Positions 32,711 to 41,809 of a DNA stretch of 55,833 nt are shown piece after piece. Both the position numbers and the translations under genes were made by a program. Every line of letters starts with the position of its first letter. Within the stretch, counting starts at the first letter, position 1. Under the pieces are notes generated by a model. It was given only the letters and a program-made list of their open reading frames with translations, did not search any database and was not told where the DNA came from. The DNA is from an uncultured Lachnospiraceae bacterium. GTDB lineage: Bacteria; Bacillota; Clostridia; Lachnospirales; Lachnospiraceae. The stretch is taken from assembly GCA_900549665.1 (NCBI GenBank), contig URPH01000020.1, forward strand, positions 1 through 55,833, given 5' to 3'.

Positions 32711-33373
32711 TTATCCCCTATCCGTCAGGGAAATGATCTTATCAACCACTTCATCGATCGTCATGTCGGATGAGTCGACTAAAATCGCGTCCTCAGCCTG
32801 TCTGAGCGGAGAAATTTCACGGTGCATATCCCGGTTGTCTCTCTCAATAATATCCTGCTCAATGGTATCCAGGCTGCAGCTTTCTCCCTTTTGTACAAGC
32901 TCATCATAACGGCGCTTTGCCCGCACCCTGCTGCTGGCTGTCAGATAGACCTTTACATCCGCATCCGGGAGTACGACCGTACCGATATCCCTTCCGTCCA
33001 TGATCACATCTGTTTTCTTTGCAAGCTTCTGCTGGAGACTTACAAGCTTTTTACGGACATCTGCATTGACAGAGCTTGCGGATGCCATATTGCCGACCTC
33101 TTCTGTCCGGATCAGGCCATTGACATTTTCACCGTTTAATAGGACAACCTGCTCTCCGTTTCTGTGCTCAATCGTAACATCGGCACTTTCGCAGGCTGCA
33201 CTGATTGCTGCAGCATCTTCTGCAGATATGCCGTTACGCAGCATATGAAGTGCCATTGCACGATACATGGCACCTGTATCAACATAGATAAATCCCAGCT
33301 GCTTTGCCACCTTTTTGGCGATTGTACTTTTTCCTGCTCCCGCAGGACCATCGATTGCTACCGAATAACCCAT
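32711..33373 (-). CDS. cmk: Cytidylate kinase
   Basis: Cmk phosphorylates CMP and dCMP with ATP. The 220 residues have the P-loop GPAGAGKST at about 9-17, DGRDIGTVVLPDADVKVYLT and a C-terminal SSDMTIDEVVDKI. The ATG at 33373 has AGAGGAAC 5 bases upstream; the longer frame from 33391 begins at the ribosome binding site itself. It is 27 bases after the BaiN-like gene. Confidence 0.95.
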   Translation of the reverse strand: MGYSVAIDGPAGAGKSTIAKKVAKQLGFIYVDTGAMYRAMALHMLRNGISAEDAAAISAACESADVTIEHRNGEQVVLLNGENVNGLIRTEEVGNMASASSVNADVRKKLVSLQQKLAKKTDVIMDGRDIGTVVLPDADVKVYLTASSRVRAKRRYDELVQKGESCSLDTIEQDIIERDNRDMHREISPLRQAEDAILVDSSDMTIDEVVDKIISLTDRG

Positions 33374-33400
33374 TTTTGTTCCTCTTTTCATTATATCCGT

Positions 33401-34684
33401 CTATATACTGCTGCCGGCCAGATGTCCGGTCGACCAGGCGATCTGCAGATTGTATCCTCCGGTCAGAGCATCCACATCAATCATTTCTCCTGCAAAATAC
33501 AGACCCTTGACAAGCTTTGACTCCATGGTGGACGGATTGATGTCCTTGACACTCACGCCGCCCTTTGTGATGATTGCTTCATTGAAATTCCCGGTTTTCA
33601 CGATTGTAAGCGGAAGCGCCTTGATCACACCTGCAAAGCGGTTTCTTTCTGCCTTTGTAATTTCACACACTTTTTTATCCGGATGTATCCCGGACAGTTT
33701 AATCATGACCGGTATCAGCCTTGTCGGGAACAATCCGTTTAAAGCATTTTTAAACTGCTTCTGGTGGTTTTGTTCAAACTCACGCATCAGGCGTTTTTCA
33801 AGCTGTTCCATGTCAAGTGCCGGCTTTAAATCGATATACATCTGCAGCGGCTGTTTTTTCAACAGACTATTTACCCTGGAGCTTGCAGAAAGTATCAGCG
33901 GCCCGCTGACCCCAAAATGTGTAAACAGCATTTCTCCAAAATCTTCATAGACCGTTTTCTTACCGTTTTTGATCGTAACCGTCACATTTTTAAGAGCAAG
34001 ACCCATCAGATCCTTGCACCAGTCTTCTCTTGTCACAAGCGGAACCAGCGCCGGCTCTAAATCCACCACGCGGTGTCCACAGCCTTGGGATATGCGGATA
34101 CCTTCACCGGTAGCTCCGGTTGTTTCATAGGATACCCCGCCGGTCGCCATAATAACCGCATCTGCCATATAGCGTTTTCCATGTGAATCCACAACGCCCT
34201 TTATCATGGATTGGAAGCCGATCTTTTCCTTGCGCTGCGAAGCATCCTGCGATTCATCTGCCGCTACAGGCTCCAGAATCAGCTCTTTAATGCGGGTATG
34301 AAGTCTTATCTCCACCTGATTTTCCTTCAGGCATTTTTCCAAAGTCTTTATCACATCCGATGCATGATCAGAAACCGGAAACACACGGTTTCCACGCTCT
34401 GTTTTTATTTTCAGACCATGGTTTTCAAAAAAATCCATGCATGCCTGATTATCAAATCCATACAGGGCACTATATAAAAACTTGGGATTGGACACAATAT
34501 TGGAAAAAATCTGTTCCATATCGGACGCATTGGTCAGATTGCACCGGCCTTTTCCGGTAATATAGATCTTTTTCCCAAGCTTTTCATTTTGTTCGATCAG
34601 AGTTACCTGATGTCCACACTCCGATGCTGCTATTGCAGCCATCATCCCGCCGGCTCCGCCACCGACTACAATGACCTTACTCAT
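33401..34684 (-). CDS. BaiN/HI0933-family FAD-dependent oxidoreductase
   Basis: A 427-residue flavoprotein with an N-terminal dinucleotide-binding motif VVGGGAGGMMAAIAA, GKKIYITGKGRCNLTNAS and the C-terminal GGYNLQIAWSTGHLAG, all typical of the HI0933/BaiN family. One member acts in bile-acid dehydroxylation in Clostridium scindens, but the family is much wider and the substrate here is unknown. It overlaps the upstream regulator gene by 8 bases. The BaiN-like/cmk/ispH/rpsA neighbourhood is conserved in clostridia, as I recall. Confidence 0.85.
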   Translation of the reverse strand: MSKVIVVGGGAGGMMAAIAASECGHQVTLIEQNEKLGKKIYITGKGRCNLTNASDMEQIFSNIVSNPKFLYSALYGFDNQACMDFFENHGLKIKTERGNRVFPVSDHASDVIKTLEKCLKENQVEIRLHTRIKELILEPVAADESQDASQRKEKIGFQSMIKGVVDSHGKRYMADAVIMATGGVSYETTGATGEGIRISQGCGHRVVDLEPALVPLVTREDWCKDLMGLALKNVTVTIKNGKKTVYEDFGEMLFTHFGVSGPLILSASSRVNSLLKKQPLQMYIDLKPALDMEQLEKRLMREFEQNHQKQFKNALNGLFPTRLIPVMIKLSGIHPDKKVCEITKAERNRFAGVIKALPLTIVKTGNFNEAIITKGGVSVKDINPSTMESKLVKGLYFAGEMIDVDALTGGYNLQIAWSTGHLAGSSI

Positions 34685-35618
34685 ATTCTTTCCTCGTCAA
34701 CGGATTTTTAAGCACCGGTTCATCATCCAGATAATTCAATTCATCATTTAAATAAACCTGATAATTGGTCCATGCATCTTCCAGTTTTTTCAAATTATCA
34801 CTCACCTGATCCGGGCACCGTAAACATAATGCAACCACTAAGGCATTGATCAGACTCAGTGGTGCGACTAAAGAATCTACTATCGAAACCATATCACTTC
34901 TGGCGCATAAATTCACTGACGAATACATACACATCGGTGAATTTTCCGAATCGGTCAGGGCAATGATCCTGGCGTTTCTGTCATTGGCAAATTCCATTGC
35001 CTTTAATGTCCGCATTGAATATCTCGGAAAACTGATGCCTACCACAGCATCTTTTTCATCTATCCGTATCATCTGTTCAAACAATTCTGTCATGGAGGAA
35101 GACTTCACACAGCTTACACCCGGTCTGATCATATTCAGATAAAAGGTCAGAAAGTCTGCCAGCGGTTCGCAGCTGCGCAGACCGATAATATAAATATGCT
35201 CTGCCCGTAAAATAATATCAACAGCCGCCTCAAAGGCTTCTACATTGATGTTTTGCAGTGTATCGGCAATCTTGTCGATATCGGAATTGAGCACGCTCGT
35301 CAAAATCTCCGACTGCGTACTTTTACCGTATTTCATTCCGACCTTTGCCACGCCGTTCCATTCATTTTTGACCCATTCTTCCAGCGCACGCTGAAACTCC
35401 GGATAGCCGTCAAAGCCCAGTCCGGATGCAAAACGGACAACGGTTGATTCGCTGATATCCACCCTGGCTCCTAACTGTGCGGCGGTCATAAAAACAGCCT
35501 GATCATAGTTATCCAGAATATAAGTTGCTATTTTTTTATGGCTCTTGCTCAATCTGTCATAGCGCTCATTGATCAACGCTATAATATCTGTATATTCTGC
35601 TTTTTTATCTTCCTTCAT
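34677..35618 (-). CDS. MurR/RpiR-family transcriptional regulator
   Basis: 313 residues. The N-terminal helix-turn-helix domain (about 1-80) has MTAAQLGARVDISESTVVRF, typical of the family. The C-terminal SIS domain (about 115-260) has AEHIYIIGLRSCEPLADFLT and would bind a sugar phosphate. The effector and target are unknown. A TTG at 35630, 4 bases after AAAGGA, is a possible earlier start; the ATG at 35618 is the other option. It overlaps the BaiN-like gene, so the regulator is co-transcribed with it. Confidence 0.82.
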   Translation of the reverse strand: MKEDKKAEYTDIIALINERYDRLSKSHKKIATYILDNYDQAVFMTAAQLGARVDISESTVVRFASGLGFDGYPEFQRALEEWVKNEWNGVAKVGMKYGKSTQSEILTSVLNSDIDKIADTLQNINVEAFEAAVDIILRAEHIYIIGLRSCEPLADFLTFYLNMIRPGVSCVKSSSMTELFEQMIRIDEKDAVVGISFPRYSMRTLKAMEFANDRNARIIALTDSENSPMCMYSSVNLCARSDMVSIVDSLVAPLSLINALVVALCLRCPDQVSDNLKKLEDAWTNYQVYLNDELNYLDDEPVLKNPLTRKEYE

Positions 35619-35672
35619 GTATCTTAACAATCATCCTTTACTTGCCCTGTTTTCTTTAGTCGTGCAATTCCA

Positions 35673-36221
35673 CTATTTCATATAAGAGCGGTATGCATTT
35701 TCCAATAAAGAGCAGGTTTCTTCCATCGTCAGATCATAATCATCGGTAATGACCATAGCTGCGGCTCCATGAATAAAGATCCACATTTTCATGAAAATAT
35801 CACTCGGATTTTGCACTCCCATGGCTCCGGCTCTGGCAATTTCTTTATGAAGCGCATTATTTTTGCCGTTCAGGATTCCAAATAAAGACGCATTGCATCT
35901 TTTTTCTTCAAGAAACAACAGCCTGAATAACTGCGGTTTCTGCATCGCATATTCAATATATGCCATTCCGAGATTGACAAACGGCGTGTTGCTCTTTGTG
36001 GGGTAACCATCATAAAAATCAGAAAAATCAGATATTGACAATGCAAATATATCATCACACAGCGTATCCATTCCTTCATACACACGGAAAATCGGTTGCG
36101 TAGAGCAGCCTGCCCTCGCTGCAAGCTTTCTGGCAGTCAGTTCCCTTAACCCCTCTTCTTTTGTAATCTCAAAAGCAGCATTTAACAGCATTTCCTTTGT
36201 AACACTGATTTTTCTTGCCAT
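35673..36221 (-). CDS. TetR/AcrR-family transcriptional regulator
   Basis: 182 residues. The N-terminal helix-turn-helix (VTKEMLLNAAFEITKEEG and LTARKLAARAGCSTQPIFRV) is the TetR type, with Gln-Pro-Ile-Phe in the recognition helix instead of the usual Thr-Leu-Tyr. The C-terminal domain looks like a TetR_C_33-like ligand domain. The ATG at 36221 follows AAAGGGG by 7 bases; the longer frame to 36296 has no ribosome binding site. It is not adjacent to an obvious transporter. Confidence 0.82.
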   Translation of the reverse strand: MARKISVTKEMLLNAAFEITKEEGLRELTARKLAARAGCSTQPIFRVYEGMDTLCDDIFALSISDFSDFYDGYPTKSNTPFVNLGMAYIEYAMQKPQLFRLLFLEEKRCNASLFGILNGKNNALHKEIARAGAMGVQNPSDIFMKMWIFIHGAAAMVITDDYDLTMEETCSLLENAYRSYMK

Positions 36222-36333
36222 CACTGATACCCCTTTTCTTCGGAATGTGAAATGCCAGACTGGCTGACATTCTTTATCACAAAAACAATAACACAAGTTA
36301 TGCTATAATTCAACTGTTTCCTTTCGGATACAT

Positions 36334-37590
36334 CTATTTCCAGATCAGAGTCACATCTGCCGTTATAGGTGTTGAAAAATCATATGCAGTCAGGGTATTG
36401 TCGGCACCGGTAACATACCAGTTTCCGCTTGCGGATGGCTGCAGTCTCGGTTTTCCTGCCACAGCACCGCTATTAACTGTCTGGGTAGCAAAGGTACTGC
36501 CATTGTAGCTAAAGACTACCGTATATGAAACAGCTGTATCAGAAGAAGCTGTCGGCGTTGACGCTGCCGGTGTATTGGAAGAAGCTGCCGGTGTCTTACC
36601 AGCATCCGGTTTTAAAGCAGAACTCTTTTTCTGCGGTTTCTCTTTTTTATCTGCTGCAGGCTCCTCAGTTTCCTCTTCTAATGCTTCTTCATTTTCTTCC
36701 ACAACAGTATCATTCTCATCATCTTTGATCTCTTCTTTATCTTCTATGCCCGCTTCATTTTCCCGCTCTGTTATGATTTCTTCAATTTCATCAAAAGAAA
36801 CAGGCACTCTGTCCGGCAACAGGTTGACACCCACATAGATAGTCCTTCCTGAATTCATGATACTCTGCAACACCTTTAAAGTCTGTGTCGGCAGACCCTT
36901 ATAATCAATTGGTGCAAGCGAAAGCTCTTCATCTCCTACTTTTTGTAAAATGATCTCGGAAAAGTCCTGTCCGCCCCTCGTCATGACCTGATAGCCTTCC
37001 GGTATCTCAACCGGATCTCCAATATTCTTTCCATCTATGGTATGGAGCTGTAAAACTGTTTTACCTTCATATACGAGAAAATCGGAATGAACCTCTCCAT
37101 CCTCTCCGATATATACCCTTACCCAGGTGATCGTGCCCCGGATAGCCATAGTTGCATTGGGGGTTTCGATTTTATAAGAGGATGCATCGCTCAGTTTATT
37201 ATCAAGCTTGTGTAAGGTTGCACCTTCCGACAGATAAATCTGTGTTTTGGAATCGGCTGAATCACCCTCTGCCTTCAACAACATCTGTGTATTTTCTTCC
37301 ACATAGACATATTTGTCATCGTCCAGCTTCAGATCCAGCTCACTGGCTTCCCCGACAGAAACATCATCTCCGGATTCCAGATTCATGTCTACATAGGCCT
37401 CCAGCGTATCCCCTATACTTTCTCTATATACATTTACACTGCCAACCTTATCGATAACGCTGATATTACGGAACGCCTTCTCCCCTCCAAGATTGAGAAT
37501 CACGGCAACTGCGACTGCTCCCACTACTGCAGTACCGCCACAGATCGCCGCTACTGCAGCTTTTGTAATTCCTCTATTACCTAATTTCAT
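36334..37590 (-). CDS. FecR-domain membrane protein with InlB-like C-terminus
   Basis: 418 residues. One N-terminal membrane helix (about 9-33) anchors an extracytoplasmic FecR-type beta domain (about 40-200, including SYKIETPNATMAIRGTITWV, the usual FecR core). A long Glu/Asp-rich stretch (about 265-320) and a Ser/Pro/Ala linker follow. The last 60 residues resemble one InlB beta-repeat (VVFSYNGSTFATQTVNSG and ending VTLIWK). The protein probably senses or scaffolds at the cell surface. AAAGGAC precedes the ATG at 37590. It is the last gene of the cyclase/HD-GYP cluster, 29 bases after the HD-GYP gene. It shares the InlB-type repeat with the first gene of that cluster. Confidence 0.75.
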   Translation of the reverse strand: MKLGNRGITKAAVAAICGGTAVVGAVAVAVILNLGGEKAFRNISVIDKVGSVNVYRESIGDTLEAYVDMNLESGDDVSVGEASELDLKLDDDKYVYVEENTQMLLKAEGDSADSKTQIYLSEGATLHKLDNKLSDASSYKIETPNATMAIRGTITWVRVYIGEDGEVHSDFLVYEGKTVLQLHTIDGKNIGDPVEIPEGYQVMTRGGQDFSEIILQKVGDEELSLAPIDYKGLPTQTLKVLQSIMNSGRTIYVGVNLLPDRVPVSFDEIEEIITERENEAGIEDKEEIKDDENDTVVEENEEALEEETEEPAADKKEKPQKKSSALKPDAGKTPAASSNTPAASTPTASSDTAVSYTVVFSYNGSTFATQTVNSGAVAGKPRLQPSASGNWYVTGADNTLTAYDFSTPITADVTLIWK

Positions 37591-37619
37591 GTGTTTTGTC
37601 CTTTCTTTTTCTATACACC

Positions 37620-39071
37620 CTATACACACTGCTTTAATGCAGATACAATCTTTTCATCCAGCTTTCCGGCTGAAACCATATCATCCAGAATATCAAAGGC
37701 TTTCTCCTTTGGCATCGGTTTCTTATAGGGCCGGTCCTCACTTGTAAGTGCATCATAAATATCCGCCACTGCCAAAATCCGTGATTCACACGCCAGCTTA
37801 TCTGCCGTCAGGTGATCCGGATATCCGGTTCCGTCCAGCGTTTCATGATGCTGTGCAGCCCAGATGGGACAATCCTTAAAATACCGGTTGAAATGTACCT
37901 TTTCCAGAATTTTTCTGGTCATGTTGACATGATTCTCCATAACTGCCCGTTCTTCATCCGTCAAAGTTCCCTTGCGGATTTTCAGGCATTCTGCTTCCTC
38001 TTCGGTAAAAAGCGGTGTTTCCGTATCGTCAGGCAGCATCCACATTTTAGCCGTAAGGGCTTCTATGCGGGCAAAATCCTCATCCGGCAAAAATCCTTTT
38101 TTATCGATATCATTCACAAAAGCAAGTGTATCCCGTAAAAACTCCGACTGTTCCACATACTCTTCTTCTGTCTGCTTTCCTTCCAGAAAACGCATCTTTG
38201 CATAACATTCAAACAGTTTAAAACGATTTTCTATATCGTAAAGCTTTTCTCCAAGCCTGGTTGCTTTATTCATGACATCAAGAGGTACGATCATCTTGCC
38301 GATATCATGAAGCAGAGCTCCCATCACAAGCTGTTCCTTTCTCTGCTCATCAAAACATTCCGGAAACTGCCCATCAGCATATTCTTTGTTCAGTTCATCC
38401 ACGATCCGTCCCGAGTAATCCGCAACCTTTCTGGTATGCGTGGCATTGTACGGGGTTCTTTCATCAATGGCAGTTGCCAGTGCTTCTGTAAAGGACCACA
38501 TCTGTTCTTTCAGTTCTTCTGTGTAATGCATATTGGAAATAGCGATTGCAGCCTGCGACGCAAGGGATAAAATAATAAACTCGTATTCCTCATCAAATAC
38601 AATGATCTGTCCCTCATCATCCAGGGCATTGATCAGCTGCATGACACCGATCACTTCCCCTTCATGATTGGCTAACGGAATCACAAGCATGGATTCCGTG
38701 TGATATCCTGTCATGGAATCATATTTTTTAGGACCGGAAAAGTCAAAGGTATCATTGCACCATACATCCTTGATATTGATAACCTTGCGATGAATTGCAC
38801 TGTACGCACATACATTTTCCTCTTTTAACGGAACAGGAGGCAGATTAATTTCCTCGCCATCCTCTCCCTGGCTGACACCCATTGAAAGCGTCTTCATCAC
38901 TTTAAACTTCAGTGCATCATTTTCCAGAACATACAGTGTACCGGCATCACAATTGGTCACATCCATACTTTCTTCCAGAATTTTTTCCAAAAGTCTGTTA
39001 CGGTCCTTTTCCGTTGTCAGTTCAATACCGATTGAGATAATATTACGAAATTCCTGTTGTGTTAAATTCAT
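37620..39071 (-). CDS. GAF-HD-GYP phosphodiesterase
   Basis: 483 residues. A GAF domain (about 15-175, ending before SLASQAAIAISNMHYTEEL) is joined to an HD-GYP domain. HD-GYP enzymes cleave cyclic di-GMP or related dinucleotides. The metal-binding HDIGK starts at His255 and HHETLDGTGYP at His408. The gap between them is about 150 residues, where canonical domains have about 60, so about 90 residues are inserted (roughly 270-360). The start at 39071 has AAGGGG 8 bases upstream. It lies 10 bases after the isomerase gene. GAF may bind a cyclic nucleotide, which would tie it to the cyclase upstream. Confidence 0.85.
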   Translation of the reverse strand: MNLTQQEFRNIISIGIELTTEKDRNRLLEKILEESMDVTNCDAGTLYVLENDALKFKVMKTLSMGVSQGEDGEEINLPPVPLKEENVCAYSAIHRKVINIKDVWCNDTFDFSGPKKYDSMTGYHTESMLVIPLANHEGEVIGVMQLINALDDEGQIIVFDEEYEFIILSLASQAAIAISNMHYTEELKEQMWSFTEALATAIDERTPYNATHTRKVADYSGRIVDELNKEYADGQFPECFDEQRKEQLVMGALLHDIGKMIVPLDVMNKATRLGEKLYDIENRFKLFECYAKMRFLEGKQTEEEYVEQSEFLRDTLAFVNDIDKKGFLPDEDFARIEALTAKMWMLPDDTETPLFTEEEAECLKIRKGTLTDEERAVMENHVNMTRKILEKVHFNRYFKDCPIWAAQHHETLDGTGYPDHLTADKLACESRILAVADIYDALTSEDRPYKKPMPKEKAFDILDDMVSAGKLDEKIVSALKQCV

Positions 39072-39081
39072 ATTCGTCCCC

Positions 39082-39876
39082 TTATTCAAATAAATTGTTA
39101 AATACAGTGATTGATTCCTCAAATGCTTCTAAACTTTTTAATTCCAGAAGAATGCTCGGAAGCTCCTTCAGATTTCCGTTTTCGTAAAGTCTCCTGAACT
39201 CTTTATAAAATTCCTGCCAGTTGATTTTACCCTTTCCAAGCGGCAGATGCAGATCATTTACAAGATCGTTGTCATTGATGTGCATATGCTTGATATATGG
39301 TGCACATCGTTCAAGCCACACCGTCGGTGCAACATCTGAAATAGCCGCATGCGCATAATCCAGACAGATTCCAAAATTCGGAACATCCTTCATAAGATCC
39401 GCCAGCTGACATAAAAGTTCTTCATCCCGGTCAAACATATTTTCCATATATACATTTATTTCCCGGTATTTGTCGCAGATCATACTAAAAAAATCCTTAT
39501 TGACCGACAGCCAGTTGGAAGCATATCTCTGTTCTTTAAATCCTGCGATCAGTCCTGTATGAAATACAACTCCTCCTACACCAAGCCTTTTTCCAATCTC
39601 CATGGATTGTTGGATGCACTTTTGGGAATATGCGGCAATATTGGGATCTGAACTATGTACCGTCATATCTAAAAACACTCCATGCATCGTGTCCATAGCG
39701 GTATCACGTCCACATGACAGATATGCCCTGACCCGCCTGTCAACCTCCTCTTCATCGTTATAAACCGATGGCAGATAAAAATCATTGTACTCAAAACGTG
39801 CGTTATATTTTTGCGCTATTGCAACCGATTCCCGAAGTCTTTCATACTCCGGAATAAATGAAACCTCAACCTTCAA
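39082..39876 (-). CDS. TIM-barrel sugar isomerase/epimerase-like protein
   Basis: 264 residues with the AP-endonuclease-family-2 barrel pattern: GVVFHTGLIAG, INVYMENMFD with a metal-binding Glu, FGICLDYAHAA with a metal-binding Asp and His, and YIKHMHINDND. Such proteins isomerise or epimerise sugars or act on related substrates; the substrate is unknown. It is embedded between two nucleotide-signalling genes, 25 bases after the cyclase and 10 before the HD-GYP gene. Confidence 0.75.
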   Translation of the reverse strand: MKVEVSFIPEYERLRESVAIAQKYNARFEYNDFYLPSVYNDEEEVDRRVRAYLSCGRDTAMDTMHGVFLDMTVHSSDPNIAAYSQKCIQQSMEIGKRLGVGGVVFHTGLIAGFKEQRYASNWLSVNKDFFSMICDKYREINVYMENMFDRDEELLCQLADLMKDVPNFGICLDYAHAAISDVAPTVWLERCAPYIKHMHINDNDLVNDLHLPLGKGKINWQEFYKEFRRLYENGNLKELPSILLELKSLEAFEESITVFNNLFE

Positions 39877-39901
39877 GCTTCCCCTCCTGTTAGTACAGTT
39901 T

Positions 39902-41710
39902 TTACAGTTCCTTTTCTTTTCCCTTTACCTTTTTTACAGAATATACCATGACATCCCTGGTCTTTCCTTTTAGCGGAATATTGCCGACCGGCTCAACCTC
40001 GATCCGGTCCTTGACTGCTTCATATACCGCTTCACTGATCAATATCTGTCCGCGCTTGGCATTGGCCTCTAAACGCGCAGCTGTATTGACCGTATCGCCG
40101 ATCGCCGTATAATCCATACGGACATCACAGCCGATATTTCCAACAACGGCCGGACCACAGTTAACACCGACTCCAAAGCCCACGGTTTTGCCAAAGCGCT
40201 CCTGCATTTCCGCCTCTATGGCATCTGCTCCGGCTGCAATATCATATGCGGCACATACCGCTTTGAAAATATAATCATCCAGATCAAACGGTGCATTGAA
40301 CACCGCCATTGTCGCATCCCCGACAAATTTATCCAATGTACCTGCGTTATCAAAAATCGCCTTTGTGGTAAGGCTGAGATAGCGGTTCAGAATTTCCACG
40401 ACCTGTTCCGGCTCTAAACTTTCAGACATTGTGGTAAAGCCGCGGATATCCACAAACAAAACAGCAATCTGCCGGCTTTCCCCGCCAAGCTTGATTTCCA
40501 GATTGTTCTTTTTGGATAATTCCTCTACAATCTGCGGTGCTACATATTTTTTAAATGCATTTAATGTCCTGGTACGGTTTATTTTTTCAATCAGATACTG
40601 ACTAAAGATCTTGTATCCGACAATCAGTATCATTGAAACCGGAAGATAGATCAACGGTATCGTATATCCCTGTCCACGAAGCAGGATTCCTGCTAAAATT
40701 TCACCCGCAAGCAAAACAAAAAAGCTCAGTATACTGATCACTATATTTTTTTTGCGGATCCAAAGATAAAATAAGACAGCTACCAGCGCAAAAACAAGAC
40801 CGCACAAAGCTGCATTCGCCGGTTGTGAAAATTTACCTTCCAGCAATGCTTCCACAATATTGGCATGTACCTCAACCCCATACATCTGACTGCCTTTTTC
40901 GACTGCCACATTAAAGGAATCCATTAATCCCGGTGCATAAGCGCCTACAAGCACAATACAATCCTTAAAAACTCTCGGATCAATGGTTCCATCCAAAACA
41001 TCACACATTGACACATCTTCGTAGTCTGCAATATTTCCCGAAAAAGTAAATTCCGTCTGATTGTAAGCATCCAGTCGGGGAATTTGAATCTCCTGTCCGT
41101 TTTTTTGCTGATATGCCTTGTAAACAGCAAATGCCAGACTGTCCATCTGCCCATCATCCGTCTCAACAAAAAGCTGGGCCTGTCTGATATATCCATCCCT
41201 GTCCTGTACAGTATTGGCAAATGCGCAGGTCCCCGCATCTAAAAGTGCTTCATATGGTTTTTCTATCTGTTCAATTCCCCGGTTGTTGACAAAGGTCACA
41301 CCATCCGTAAAACGATCAACACTTGTTTTGTATACAATGTTGGAAGCAAGAATGACATTGCCCGCATTCTTGCACGCACTTGCAAAATATGTATCACCAT
41401 CGGCATCCTTATCTCCGATATACATAACATCAAATGCCAACACTGCCGGCTTAGATGCATCCGATTGACAGAGTGTTTCCACCAGCTTTCCCGGTATATC
41501 ACGTCCCCACTCTGTTGTAGGTCCATACTTGCTCATGGTCTTTTCATCTATTTTGATAATCTTGATTTTTTTATTGATAGAACCGGCTCTCTGATATACC
41601 GCATCCTCCGCCATATGATCCAATGCATAAAACGGCTGGAGACTTCCCAGAAGTGCAGTCAGCACAAAGACAACAACAACTGTAATGATTTCCCTTATTT
41701 TGCTTTTCAT
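39902..41710 (-). CDS. CHASE2-domain class III adenylate cyclase
   Basis: 602 residues. A membrane helix (about 8-25), an extracytoplasmic CHASE2 sensor domain (about 30-290), three membrane helices (about 295-365) and a cytoplasmic class III cyclase domain (about 405-595). The catalytic set is complete: metal-binding Asp421 and Asp465, purine-specifying Lys461 and Asp533 (ATP rather than GTP), and transition-state Asn542 and Arg546. The product should be cAMP. The cyclase contains no obvious regulatory insert other than CHASE2. It lies 99 bases after the InlB-repeat gene and 25 before the isomerase. Confidence 0.88.
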   Translation of the reverse strand: MKSKIREIITVVVVFVLTALLGSLQPFYALDHMAEDAVYQRAGSINKKIKIIKIDEKTMSKYGPTTEWGRDIPGKLVETLCQSDASKPAVLAFDVMYIGDKDADGDTYFASACKNAGNVILASNIVYKTSVDRFTDGVTFVNNRGIEQIEKPYEALLDAGTCAFANTVQDRDGYIRQAQLFVETDDGQMDSLAFAVYKAYQQKNGQEIQIPRLDAYNQTEFTFSGNIADYEDVSMCDVLDGTIDPRVFKDCIVLVGAYAPGLMDSFNVAVEKGSQMYGVEVHANIVEALLEGKFSQPANAALCGLVFALVAVLFYLWIRKKNIVISILSFFVLLAGEILAGILLRGQGYTIPLIYLPVSMILIVGYKIFSQYLIEKINRTRTLNAFKKYVAPQIVEELSKKNNLEIKLGGESRQIAVLFVDIRGFTTMSESLEPEQVVEILNRYLSLTTKAIFDNAGTLDKFVGDATMAVFNAPFDLDDYIFKAVCAAYDIAAGADAIEAEMQERFGKTVGFGVGVNCGPAVVGNIGCDVRMDYTAIGDTVNTAARLEANAKRGQILISEAVYEAVKDRIEVEPVGNIPLKGKTRDVMVYSVKKVKGKEKEL

Positions 41711-41809
41711 ATATTCCCCTTAACCCAAAATAACGTATTCTGATACATCCGTACAGATATAACAAATAGCCGAAACATAAAATCATGCTTCAGCTATCCA
41801 TCTATTTAT

